From NCBI GenBank assembly GCA_050084985.1, contig JBITNC010000001.1, positions 144,522,001 through 144,586,000 on the forward strand: DNA of 64,000 bases, in the 5' to 3' direction. The position numbers and the translations under genes were made by a program. A model generated the notes under the pieces. The model was given only the letters and a program-made list of their open reading frames with translations, searched no databases and had not been told where the DNA came from. This DNA comes from Nageia nagi (lineage: Eukaryota; Pinophyta). Position 1 is the first letter of the stretch, and each line of letters starts with the position of its first letter. Shown in pieces: positions 12,476 to 21,835 of this stretch.

Positions 12476-12794
12476 TACTTTTATTGATAAAGATATGTAC
12501 ATTAAATAGTACTTTCATTATGTATCTCTTTGGTTAAGATGACCAACGACGTGCATACAACCATTAAATTTAAATCTTATGTCTATGTAGATACTAATCT
12601 CCTATGTCGTTAGATTTTTTAGGTTTTCTTATATATTTTTTGTCACTTAGGTTTATTCATGTTTTTAAGTTTATCTTATTTATCTTCTTTCCATAGTATA
12701 TTTGTTATATTTTCCATTAAATGTATAGGTTCATTTCTCTTAGGTTATTTATAAAATATTAGGTATTTGAATTTAGTTATGGGTTCATTGTCTA
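12476..12794. other. AT-rich spacer
   Basis: I see no gene, RNA or repeat structure here beyond general AT richness. It separates element A from the PPR-derived array. Confidence 0.5.
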
Positions 12795-15420
12795 AAATGA
12801 TTATAAGATAAACACAAAATGGGTTTTCTAAAAAAGGACCTAGGACATGTATGCATAAAAGGGAAGAATACATAAGGCTTGGGAATTGTTTGACAAGATG
12901 CATGATGCAAATACAATGTTATGATCTATAATGATTACAAGATACACATAAATGGGTTTTTTGAAAAAGGCTCTAAGACATGTATATAAAATATGGAAGA
13001 ATACATAAGGCCCAAGAATTATTTGACAAGATGCATGATGCAAACATAATTTCATGGTTTGTAATGATTAAAGGATATGCAATTTATAACTACAACAAAG
13101 ATACTCTTAAACTCTTTGATACGATTTAACACTTTAGAAAAAATGACTACAACATGAGCAACTCTTATTGCATTATTCTTAGGATGAATCATTATGCATG
13201 CATTATTGACCTTTTTGGTCATGTAGATTATTGTGAGGGAGATTTAAACTTCACTGTCAAAATACCCATAAACCCTAAATTGGGTGTGTGGATATGTCTA
13301 CTTGGTGCTTGTAAATCAAACTTTATGATTTTTAATGCTCTGATATACATGTATACAACATGTGGAAGGATACATAAGGCTTGAGAATTATTTGATAAGA
13401 TGCATGATGCCAACATAGTTTCATGGTCTACAATGATTAAAGGATATTAAATTGATAGCTACAACAAAGATGCCCTTAAAATATTTGATATGATTTAACA
13501 CTTTGGAATAGACCCTTACAAAATAAGTAACTCTTATTGAATTATTCATGGGATGAATCATTATACATGCATTATTGACCTTCTTCATTGTGCAGGCTAT
13601 TATGAGGGATATTTGAACTTCACTACCAAAATACCCATAAAACCTGAATTGAGTGTGTGGATGTGTCTACTTGGTGCTTATAAATCAAATATTATGGTTT
13701 TGAATGCATTTATAGACATGTATTCAAAATTTGAAATAAACCCTTATAACATGAGTGACTCTTATTACATTATTCCTGGGATGAATCATTATACATGTAT
13801 TGTTGACCTTCTTAGTTGTGTAGGCTATCATGAGGGAGCTTTGAACTTCATTGCCAAAATACCAATAAAACTTGAATTAGGTGTGTGAATGTGTCTACTT
13901 TGTGCTTGTAAATCAAATGATATGGTTTTTAATGCTTTGATAGACATGTATGCAAAATATGCAAGAATATACAAGACCCATGAATTATTTGGCAAGATGC
14001 ATGATGCAAACAAAATTTTATGGTCTATAATAATTGGAGGATATGTAATTTATAGCTACAACAAAGATTCCCTTAAACTCTTTGATATGATTTAGTACTT
14101 TGAAGCAAACCCTTACAACATGAGTGACTCTTTTTACATTATTCCTTGGATGAATCATTATACATGCATTATTGACCTTCTTGGCCATTTAGGCTATCAT
14201 GAGGGAGCTTTGAGTTTCATTGGAAAAATACCTATAAAATGTGTATTGGGTGTGTGTATGTATCTACTTGGTGATTTTAAATTAAATGTTGTGGTTTTGA
14301 ATGCTCTGATATATATGTTTGAAAAATGTGGAACAAAGCCTTATAGCACAAGCAACTCTTATTGCATTATTCCTAGGATTAATCATTATATAGGCATTGT
14401 TGACCTTCTTGGTTGTGCAAGCTATTGTGAGGGAGCTTTGAACTTCAATGGAAAAATACCTATAAAACCTTAATTAGATGTGTGAATGTATCTACCTGGT
14501 CCTTGTAAATAAGATGTTATGGTTTTGAATGCCCTATTTGATATTTATGCAAAATGCAAAATAAACTCTTATAACATAAGCAACTCTTATTGCATTATTC
14601 CTAGGATTAATCATTATACATGCATTGTTTACCTTCTTGATTGTGTAGACTATCATGAGGGAGCTTTGAAATTCACTACCAATATACCCATAAATCCAAA
14701 TTGGATGTGTGGATATATATACTTGGTACTTATAAATTAAATTTTGTGATTATGAATGCCTTGATAGATATGTATGCAAAATACAAAATAAACTCTTACA
14801 ACATGAGTGACTCTTATTACATTATTATTGGGATGAATTATTATACATGCATTGTTGACCTTCCTAACATTGTGGGCTATCATGAGAGAGCTTTGAAATT
14901 CAGTGCCAAAATATCCATAAACCTTGAATTAGGTAAGGTAATATGTCTACTTTGTGCTTATAAATCAAATGTTGTGGTTTTGAATGCCTTAATAGACATG
15001 TATGCAAAATATAAAATAAACCCTTACAACATGAGTGACTCTTATTACATTATTCATGGGATGAATCATTATACACACATTGTTGACCTTCTTGGCCATG
15101 CAGACTATCATGAGGGTGCTTTGAACATGAATGCTAAAATACCCATAAAACTGAATTAAGTGTGTGGATGTGTCTACTTGGTTCTTGAAAATTGAATGTT
15201 GTGGTTTTGAATGCCATGATAAACATGTATACAAAATATGATAGAATACACAAGGTGTAAGAATTGTTTGACAAGATGCATGATGTAAACATAATTTCAT
15301 GGTATGTAATGATTGCAGGATACATATAAAATGGATTTTATGAAAAAGGCCCTAGATACTTTTATTTTATAAGCATGATAATTGCTTGACAAGATACATA
15401 GAAGAATACATGTTGGGTGC
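12795..15420 (+). repeat. Tandem array of chimeric PPR-gene fragments
   Basis: The translation repeats two pieces typical of PLS-class pentatricopeptide-repeat proteins. One is the E-domain segment (MNHYTCIVDLLG...GALNF...IPIKPELGVW...LLGACKSN). The other is an internal PPR helix pair (VVLNALIDMYAK..., and in long units ELFDKMHDAN...SW). The conserved MNHY/INHY codons fall at 13184, 13553, 13781, 14150, 14378, 14606, 14833 and 15061. Spacings are therefore 369, 228, 369, 228, 228, 227 and 228 bp; 228 and 369 are multiples of three. One reading frame persists from 13154 to about 14700 with few stops, then shifts by one. Upstream (12798-13150) a shorter repeat of about 134 bp carries the RIHKARELFDKMHD part, and a partial unit trails to about 15420. 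There is no start context or complete PPR protein. I call it a pseudogene-derived satellite-like array. Confidence 0.82.
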
Positions 15421-16107
15421 TCTACTTTTCTCTACCATTTGCTATGCTCTCTGCAATAGACTCTATTACTTTTCTTAACCCCCTCAACTTTGCTCTGCTC
15501 TTTAAGTGCTCTAACCCCATCGACTCAAAATGGTACAAACTAAGTGATCTAACCTGTTGATTGCTCTTTCTAAAACTTGAAATGTTATAAGTTCCTGATA
15601 AAGTATCCAAGTGCCAGTAAAAGTTTTCAAGTGCATGCCAAAGTTTCTTAAGTGTCCATTTAATATCTTTGTGCAATTATTTTCTTTATTTTTTTTATTA
15701 CATTAAGGGGAAATTTTAAATCACATCCTTATGATTTAAGGGATGTTTAAAAATTGCTTCTTAATAATCACCACTAAAAATCAGTAACAAAGGAAGTTAA
15801 AACCTGTCGTACAAAAAATATCACTAACACCACTAACGAAGGCGATTAATAACCACCACACCAAAACTACCTCAAATCGCCCACCTCTAAAACTCATTTT
15901 TATTATACTAAAAATCCCACATGGTCCAACTTCTACCTCCCTAATTTAAGAAATAATATACATGATACCATATGGGAGATGCTAAGGATGGTAGCAAAAG
16001 ATAATACAATCATCCAATATTGGAAAAAAAAAGGCCTAAGCATGTAAGGTTAACATGATTTTAATGATATTCTATATCAATAGCTTGAGTAATTAAATAT
16101 TAATAGA
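15421..16107. other. Intergenic spacer
   Basis: I see no supported gene. An 84-codon minus-strand open frame at 15422-15676 has no recognisable motif. Around 15760-15900 there are several CAC(C)ACTAA-like words that could belong to a small DNA-transposon relic, but I could not find its ends. Confidence 0.4.
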
Positions 16108-16118
16108 TATTTGGATAT

Positions 16119-16360
16119 CCCTAAGGGGATAGCATAATGGTTCAAGCTTTAACTCTTCTATAAGAGGTCTCAAGTTCGAATCTCTAAATGGTTATTCCAA
16201 CATGTTGTAATTTGACTACTATTCAACTACGCCTTGGTTTTCATTGTACATTCCATCCATAGCCATTAAGTGGATGTAGGAGATGTTAAAATTTTATCCT
16301 ACCAATTGTTGTGAGGGGGTTCCTATAATAGTTTACCTCAAAATTGAACCCAAAAATAAT
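16119..16360 (+). mobile_element. tRNA-derived SINE with perfect target-site duplications
   Basis: A 242-bp insertion is flanked by identical 11-mers TATTTGGATAT at 16108-16118 and 16361-16371. Near its 5' end it has an RNA polymerase III A box (TAGCATAATGG, 16130-16140). It also has a B box (AGTTCGAATCT, 16173-16183), with about 33 bases between the two boxes, as in tRNA genes. The tRNA-like head does not fold into a complete tRNA, and the body past about 16200 is unrelated to tRNA. The right end is A-rich (AAAAATAAT). All of this fits a plant SINE mobilised by LINE machinery. I do not know its family name. Confidence 0.82.
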
Positions 16361-16371
16361 TATTTGGATAT

Positions 16372-17330
16372 GTCTTAGCAAAACTATAGGCTCAAAAGCA
16401 CCAATCAAGATTTGAAGTTTTTTCCAAACTAACAATAACTTAGGAGAAATTCTAAAAGAGATTATGTTTGTATCCTTTCCTACCTATAATACAACTACAT
16501 GATCATGGTAGTAAAAAACCTTACTCAAATAAATCATTTGCTAAAAAAATGCTTTGTTCGAAAGACTATACACAACTCAATAAAAATAATTGCACCAACA
16601 ATAGGTTCTCTAGTAATTAGAAACATCTACAACATCAAGAAGTCTAATGCATTTAAAATGCACCATGAATTTGATTTTTTAAATAAATAAAATATTTATT
16701 AAACATATATTGATCACAAATAGATCAGTTATTGCTGATGTGAACATCAACATGCATTCACTTATGTTGCAATTCGAACCTTTCTTTTGTGGATACTTCT
16801 AATCAAACAAGCACTAAAGTTTATCTATCTACTCTTAGTATGAGTGGCATTTGATAAAATGTGTAGGGGCATTAAGCTACATAATCTTGAAATCCTATGT
16901 TAGGTAAATGTAAAATTATAAAAAAAAAAAATTACACATGTAATGAATATCATTGAAGTCATAGCTCACACTACATATAGTAAAACACTAATAGAGAACT
17001 TATAACAAAATGATATGAACATGCCTTGTTTTTACTCTTATTGGAAAAAACAACTTAAAAAGGAATTAAGAATTAAAAACTTGTATAATTTTGTAAATTT
17101 TTCAAAATTGAAACTAATTTTTATGATGTTCTCGAAAATATTCAAGCAATGGCATATAAACATTAACCAATAGAGGACCTAGAGAGCTCTATGTATATGA
17201 GTCAAGCCATTGTCTTAGGGTTTCAAATCATATTGATTTTTGTATAGGAAAATTTATTTCCTTCAGCTCTAAGTACCATGTCAACTATGTTCCACTACCT
17301 TGATGAGCTTAGTTTCCTTTTTTACATGGA
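16372..17330. other. AT-rich spacer left of the LINE
   Basis: I see no supported gene in this stretch. A 63-codon frame at 16499-16690 looks like chance. The 5' end of the LINE probably lies in the right-hand part of this interval, but I cannot place it. Confidence 0.4.
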
Positions 17331-17339
17331 TTCCTCCCA

Positions 17340-18277
17340 TTTACCAGCTTCACCTTTGGTCGAAGTTGCTGGAAGGAGCAATGGCACCCAAGGAGGCTCA
17401 AAAGTTCATCCCAAAGGATTATAGTGGGGTAATCCCTCTATGCCTGATATAGACATACCTATTTATGGTTTTAATAATGCATGTGGTTGGTTAGAGAGTC
17501 ATAATATTATAGAATATTTTCTTGGTTGTATTCCTATGGACTCTATCATTCATAATTAGGTTCAACAATATCATACATCTTATAATGTCAAAGTTGAAAG
17601 CATTCAAAACCTTATGAAGGGTTTATTCCTTTTTCATTTTCCCCATGAAGATCATGCTAAGTCTATTTTTTATCATGGCCCATGGTATATTAGAAACTTT
17701 CTCTTGGTGTTTCAACCATATATGCAAGACTTTTTTATTGATGAAGGAGCTCCGTTGGAATTACTCATTTGGGTTGAACTCCCCAAACTCCTAGTTCCTT
17801 TATGTCCTTTCATGGAAAAAATTATGGTTCCACAAGAAACTATTGTGTGTGTTGAGTAGTTGAAGATTTATGGAGTTTGTCCCTTTAAAAGGGTCTATGT
17901 TAAAATCAATTTATCCAAGGACCTTAGGGACTATCTGGTCATCAAAGTTGGTAATAGTTCTTACTATCAAATATTGATCTATATCAATCTTCCCAACACT
18001 TGCTATCAATGCTAATCAGTTGAAATCAAAGATTGCCCAATCATGGAAGGAAGGTTCAAAACCCATACTCATATGAAAATGGCTCCTGCAATGCATGCAT
18101 CATACCTTTCCTAGTAGGCCAATGCTCTGACAAATAGTAATGGGCATAATGATTCATTTGGAAAATGAACTACAATGAATAATAAAAAAATTGTAATGCT
18201 CATCAAGATGCTAGGTCAAATGGCCCCTCGATACCTCATAAGAGACTTCTCAAGCAATGTCTCAACTAATTATACTA
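17340..18277 (+). pseudogene. LINE ORF1 relic with DUF4283-like domain
   Basis: The segment 17614-17859 reads GLFLFHFPHEDHAKSIFYHG...WYIRNFLLVFQPYM...WVELPKL. This is the order of motifs in the DUF4283 domain that begins ORF1 of plant L1-type LINEs. A degraded zinc-knuckle-like stretch follows near 17990-18050 (NTCYQC, KDCPIMEGRF). Stops break the frame. The relic is cut by copia element C at 18278 and its continuation is at 26335. Its job in a live LINE would be RNA binding. Confidence 0.7.
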
Positions 18278-18282
18278 CAACT

Positions 18283-18775
18283 TGTTAGAATTTGTAATGA
18301 AATATTGTGAATATCTAAACTCCTTGTAAATTCAATTAATCACTTAAAGGATATTTAGATACCTTAAAGGATTAATTGAATTCTTTATTATGTAACCTTT
18401 GACCTTACCATGTGGTTAGTTGGTAGGTTAAAGTTAGGTAATATATTTATTGTAACCCTAACCTTACCCTTGGGTTAAAGGGAGGTTAGGGAGGTGCTCT
18501 CATGCTATAAATAGAGAGCCTCTCCTCTTGTAAAATAGCACTAAGTTTTTGGAGTAAGATTACTCTACTAGTTTGTGTAGGAGAGAAAGGAATTATTGTA
18601 AGAGGGTGCATAGATTGAGAATTGAGATCTAGTTGTGGATGTACTCCCAAGGAGGGAGGAACCACATTATATTTGTGTTATCTTGTGTGAATGATGTTAT
18701 TAGCTTATAGATGTTGAATGATTGAGTTTTCTATAGTCTTGGACCTTGAGGATTAGTGTAGATCTAATTCCTTCA
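18283..18775 (+). repeat. Element C 5' LTR (493 bp)
   Basis: It starts TGTTAGAATTTG and ends CCTTCA. A TATA box (TATAAATA) lies at 18506-18513. Perfect 13-base inverted-repeat arms lie at 18329-18341 and 18370-18382 in U3. Confidence 0.95.
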
Positions 18776-18777
18776 AT

Positions 18778-18789
18778 TGGTACCAGAGC
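18778..18789 (+). promoter_or_regulatory. Element C primer-binding site
   Basis: TGGTACCAGAGC lies just inside the 5' LTR. It is one base away from the TGGTATCAGAGC site used by the sibling elements, so initiator methionine tRNA is again the expected primer. Confidence 0.85.
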
Positions 18790-19291
18790 TTGGTGTGAAA
18801 GCTCTTCTTCTTGGTGTGGAAACTCTTCTTCTTGGTGTGGAAGCTCTTATTCATTCAATTTTAAGGTCTTGGTGAGGTAAATTCAAGAGAAGGTATATCC
18901 TCCTTCATATAATCTCTTTATTTTTTCTTATGACACTAACACATTTTGAACTATGTGTTAACCTTTTTTTTGTTATTTACAAAATATGGGTAATTTGTTT
19001 TACTATCCTCTAGTAAACATGTTGTTAATTTAAGAGGTTAGTATATAGAAATAACATATTGTAAGCCATTTATTAAAAAGGGTGTATTATCTTCAATATA
19101 TATATGATGAGAGCAATACAAAATGATTTTACAATTATTTTTTTAATTATTGCAAATAGCCCTTTTTAATTACATATCTCATAATAGCTATTTCATAGCT
19201 TAAAAAGGGGGAAAGGTATTTAAAAATAATCAAATAAGGTTTTTTTTGGTACAATATATTTGCATGATCCATTGCCTTGAATATACTTGAA

Positions 19292-19390
19292 GGATATGCA
19301 CAAAACGGATACATTGAAAGGGTCTGCGAATTGTTTGATAGAATGCCTCGTTGAAATGCAGTCTTATGGATTGCAATGGTGGCGCACTCC
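19292..19390 (+). pseudogene. Captured PPR gene fragment in the leader of C
   Basis: Reading from 19292 gives GYAQNGYIERVCELFDRMP, then R, a TGA stop, NAVLWIAMVAHS. This is one PPR motif of PLS type, of the form ELFDRMP..NAVSW. The TGA sits where Arg (CGA) would be expected. It lies in the element's 5' leader in the sense orientation, about 250 bp from the antisense GASA fragment. It is too short to do anything as a protein. The region around it is more GC-rich than the rest of the leader. Confidence 0.7.
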
Positions 19391-19643
19391 CTTTATCTGC
19401 ACCGGCTACACCCCAATTGCCCTAGTGTACACACGTGTGCCTAGTAGCTTCAACATCTCCTGCTGTCTCATCATTGTCTAATTTTATTCTCTGCTCATAT
19501 GACTATTGCATTTGTGTGAAATCTGCATCCTCCACTGCAAATTATACACATGAAAACTAAATAAGAAAAAATGGGGATGATAGGTGACGCCATCAAATCT
19601 ATCAAGTCTCTCCAGGTTAGGCAGGTCATCATGCAGGCCATCA

Positions 19644-20069
19644 GCCTCGATAGCATGGGCATTCATCCATGTTTCCAAAATGCCCACTTGGTACATAGTT
19701 ATAGTCCTTGCAACAAAGATTGCAGTATTTCAAACACCTATCTGGGCGTTCTCATTTCTCGCACCTGTACTTACATTTCCTAGCATAGTCTGCAAAACCA
19801 TACCACCACAATATTATCAGATCACCTCTTCAAACCTATAATAATACAATATGTAGCTAACACTTTACCTATTTTGGGGTATGCAGGCGGTGCTCCTCCT
19901 TCCGGGGCCGTGCTCATTGCCATCTGCTACAACATATTTTTATTTTTTCTATTATGAAATGCTAAATGTATTTCATATTAAAGCAAGTACCAGAGAAACG
20001 CACCTCAAATGATACAGCAAGCAAGAAAGCTAGCATAACGCATGCAAATACTTTTCTCCTCATCATCAT
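19644..20069 (-). pseudogene. Captured, intron-containing GASA/snakin gene fragment (antisense in element C)
   Basis: Three exons can be read on the minus strand. Exon 1 (20069-20004) starts with three consecutive ATGs and encodes a 22-residue signal peptide ending in a hydrophobic run (VMLAFLLAVSFE). Intron 1 is GT...AG (20003-19927). Exon 2 (19926-19869) encodes QMAMSTAPEGGAPPAYPKI. Intron 2 is GT...AG (19868-19790). Exon 3 (19789-19644) encodes a GASA-type cysteine domain: KCKYRCEK, stop, [14 protein letters not shown], then [16 protein letters not shown]. Phases join correctly. GASA/snakin proteins are small secreted cysteine-rich plant peptides linked to hormone response and defence. The copy is dead: an in-frame TGA lies in exon 3, a domain Cys is replaced near DYNY, and the C-terminal KCP end is missing. 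Retained introns indicate capture of genomic DNA or unspliced RNA rather than spliced mRNA. Confidence 0.83.
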
Positions 20070-20109
20070 TACGCAAAGTGGGAAACTAACTTACGCTTGA
20101 TGAATAGAT

Positions 20110-21835
20110 CCAAAAACTGGCTTCATCAGGCTGTTTTGTTCATCAAACACTAACTTGGGAATGTCGATTCTAACATGTTTATCATTTCCCATTTTTTTAA
20201 CCTTTTTTTTCTTCTTTGTGCATTTAATTTTTTGACTACTTGCATGCACATGCAAAGTAATGTTTACTCCTTCTTGGTAAGGGAAGGGTAGCCATCACTA
20301 TTTTACCTAAAAGCATTTATTTTTTTTCTTGGAGTGCTTGAGGTAAAAGTAGCATTAAATATGCATGTAGTAGGGGTATGGGTCTTCTCTTTTTCCGTTT
20401 AATTCTTGCAGACTTGGAAAGTAGTGAATATATTTTTTTTTTTAGCTTATTTCTACAATAATGGTAAAAATACTATGTTTTTTTTTTTAAGTAAAACTTT
20501 GCTTACCTTTTAAAAAAAAGAGATGCTTAGAATAATTTTTAATATTTTACTCAAAATTGCATTTTTAATTTACTAAGGTGCACATGCAATTTCTAGAATG
20601 TCAATCTCTTAGCATTTTTTTCTCTAAGTATGGTAATTTACTTAGGCAAAACATTTTTAGTAAAAATTTGCTAAGGTAATCTAAGTATGCTATATTTGAA
20701 GGATAAATATTTAAGTTAAGTATGTTATTTTTTAAGTAAACAAGGGAAATTTTTTACTTAAAATATAAATGCATACTTAAAAGATAATTTTTTGCATACA
20801 AGTTTTAGGAATAAAACTTTAAGTAACAAAGGGGGGAATTTGTATATTTTTTTTACTTAAAACTTTATCTAGATCTTGCATGCTAAATTTGTAATGCATG
20901 CCTCTTAATCTTGTGTAGGAATAAAGCATGCTTAGTACTTAAAATTTTAAGTTAAATAATGCATTTTTAATAAGATAAATGATGCATGTTTATTACTTAA
21001 TTTTTAAGTTATGGAATAATGCATGTCTAATTTTTAAGTTATGGATTAATGCTAAGTAGGACTTAGCCTTTTAAATTCATTAAAGTGTTGAATGAATTTA
21101 TGAACTTGAGCAAGTATGCAAAATGTAAAAATATCCTTTAGGGGTTAGTACAAAACCCATTGGACTCTTAAAGTTTCAAGTTCTTGTGGATGATGTATTT
21201 TTAATACTTTACTTTATATTTTTGCATAATTGCTTTATATTTGCAAAATGCAAAATATGGAAAGTAACCCCTAAAATGAACACATCCGCACGTACTTTTC
21301 CATAACATGACTTGTTTGGGGAGCCACGAGGTGAGGATAGGGTAGACTGGAGCCTTTTTAGTCTGAAGAATCAAGTGGTGGTAAATTCATCTTAATTGCC
21401 CCTAAGACCTCTATTGGATTGGACATAACTCTATTAGGTGGACAGGCATGTGTGTAGTGATACCACATGTCCGCACGTCCATTCAGGGATTATCCTAATA
21501 ACCTAGGAGGAAAACTTGAAAACCTTAAACAAGATAATTAAAATGGTCGGTCCAAGATACGTCGGATCCTTGGAAAATAGTTAGTACTTCTCCTTGAGAG
21601 AGTATATTACTGACCAAAGTGAACTGGTTGAGGACTGGTAGTACTTGGGCTCCACCTTGTGGGCATCCAGGTGAAGGCCTAATTCTATACAAGAAAACAA
21701 CCTCAACTTTATCCTTCTATGGATCTTGGTTTATAAGTTTGCACATGTGGGACATGTTTACTTATCAATGTTTGATTTGTATAGATGGTAAATTGTAGAA
21801 ATTTATTCATTCTTCTTATTTACTTTTGTGTAGCA
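20110..21835 (+). other. Element C leader, distal part
   Basis: This is AT-rich non-coding sequence. Repeats of AATGCATGC and TTAAATTTTTAAG type (about 20880-21060) and a conserved block at about 21110-21720 are shared with the other family members. I see no gene. Confidence 0.65.

Noticed and set aside
15422-15676. 84-codon open frame on the minus strand
   Set aside because: No recognisable motif, no start or promoter context, and such lengths occur by chance in AT-rich DNA.
16119-16200. A functional tRNA gene
   Set aside because: A and B boxes are present, but the arms do not form a cloverleaf, and target duplications mark a retroposed SINE.
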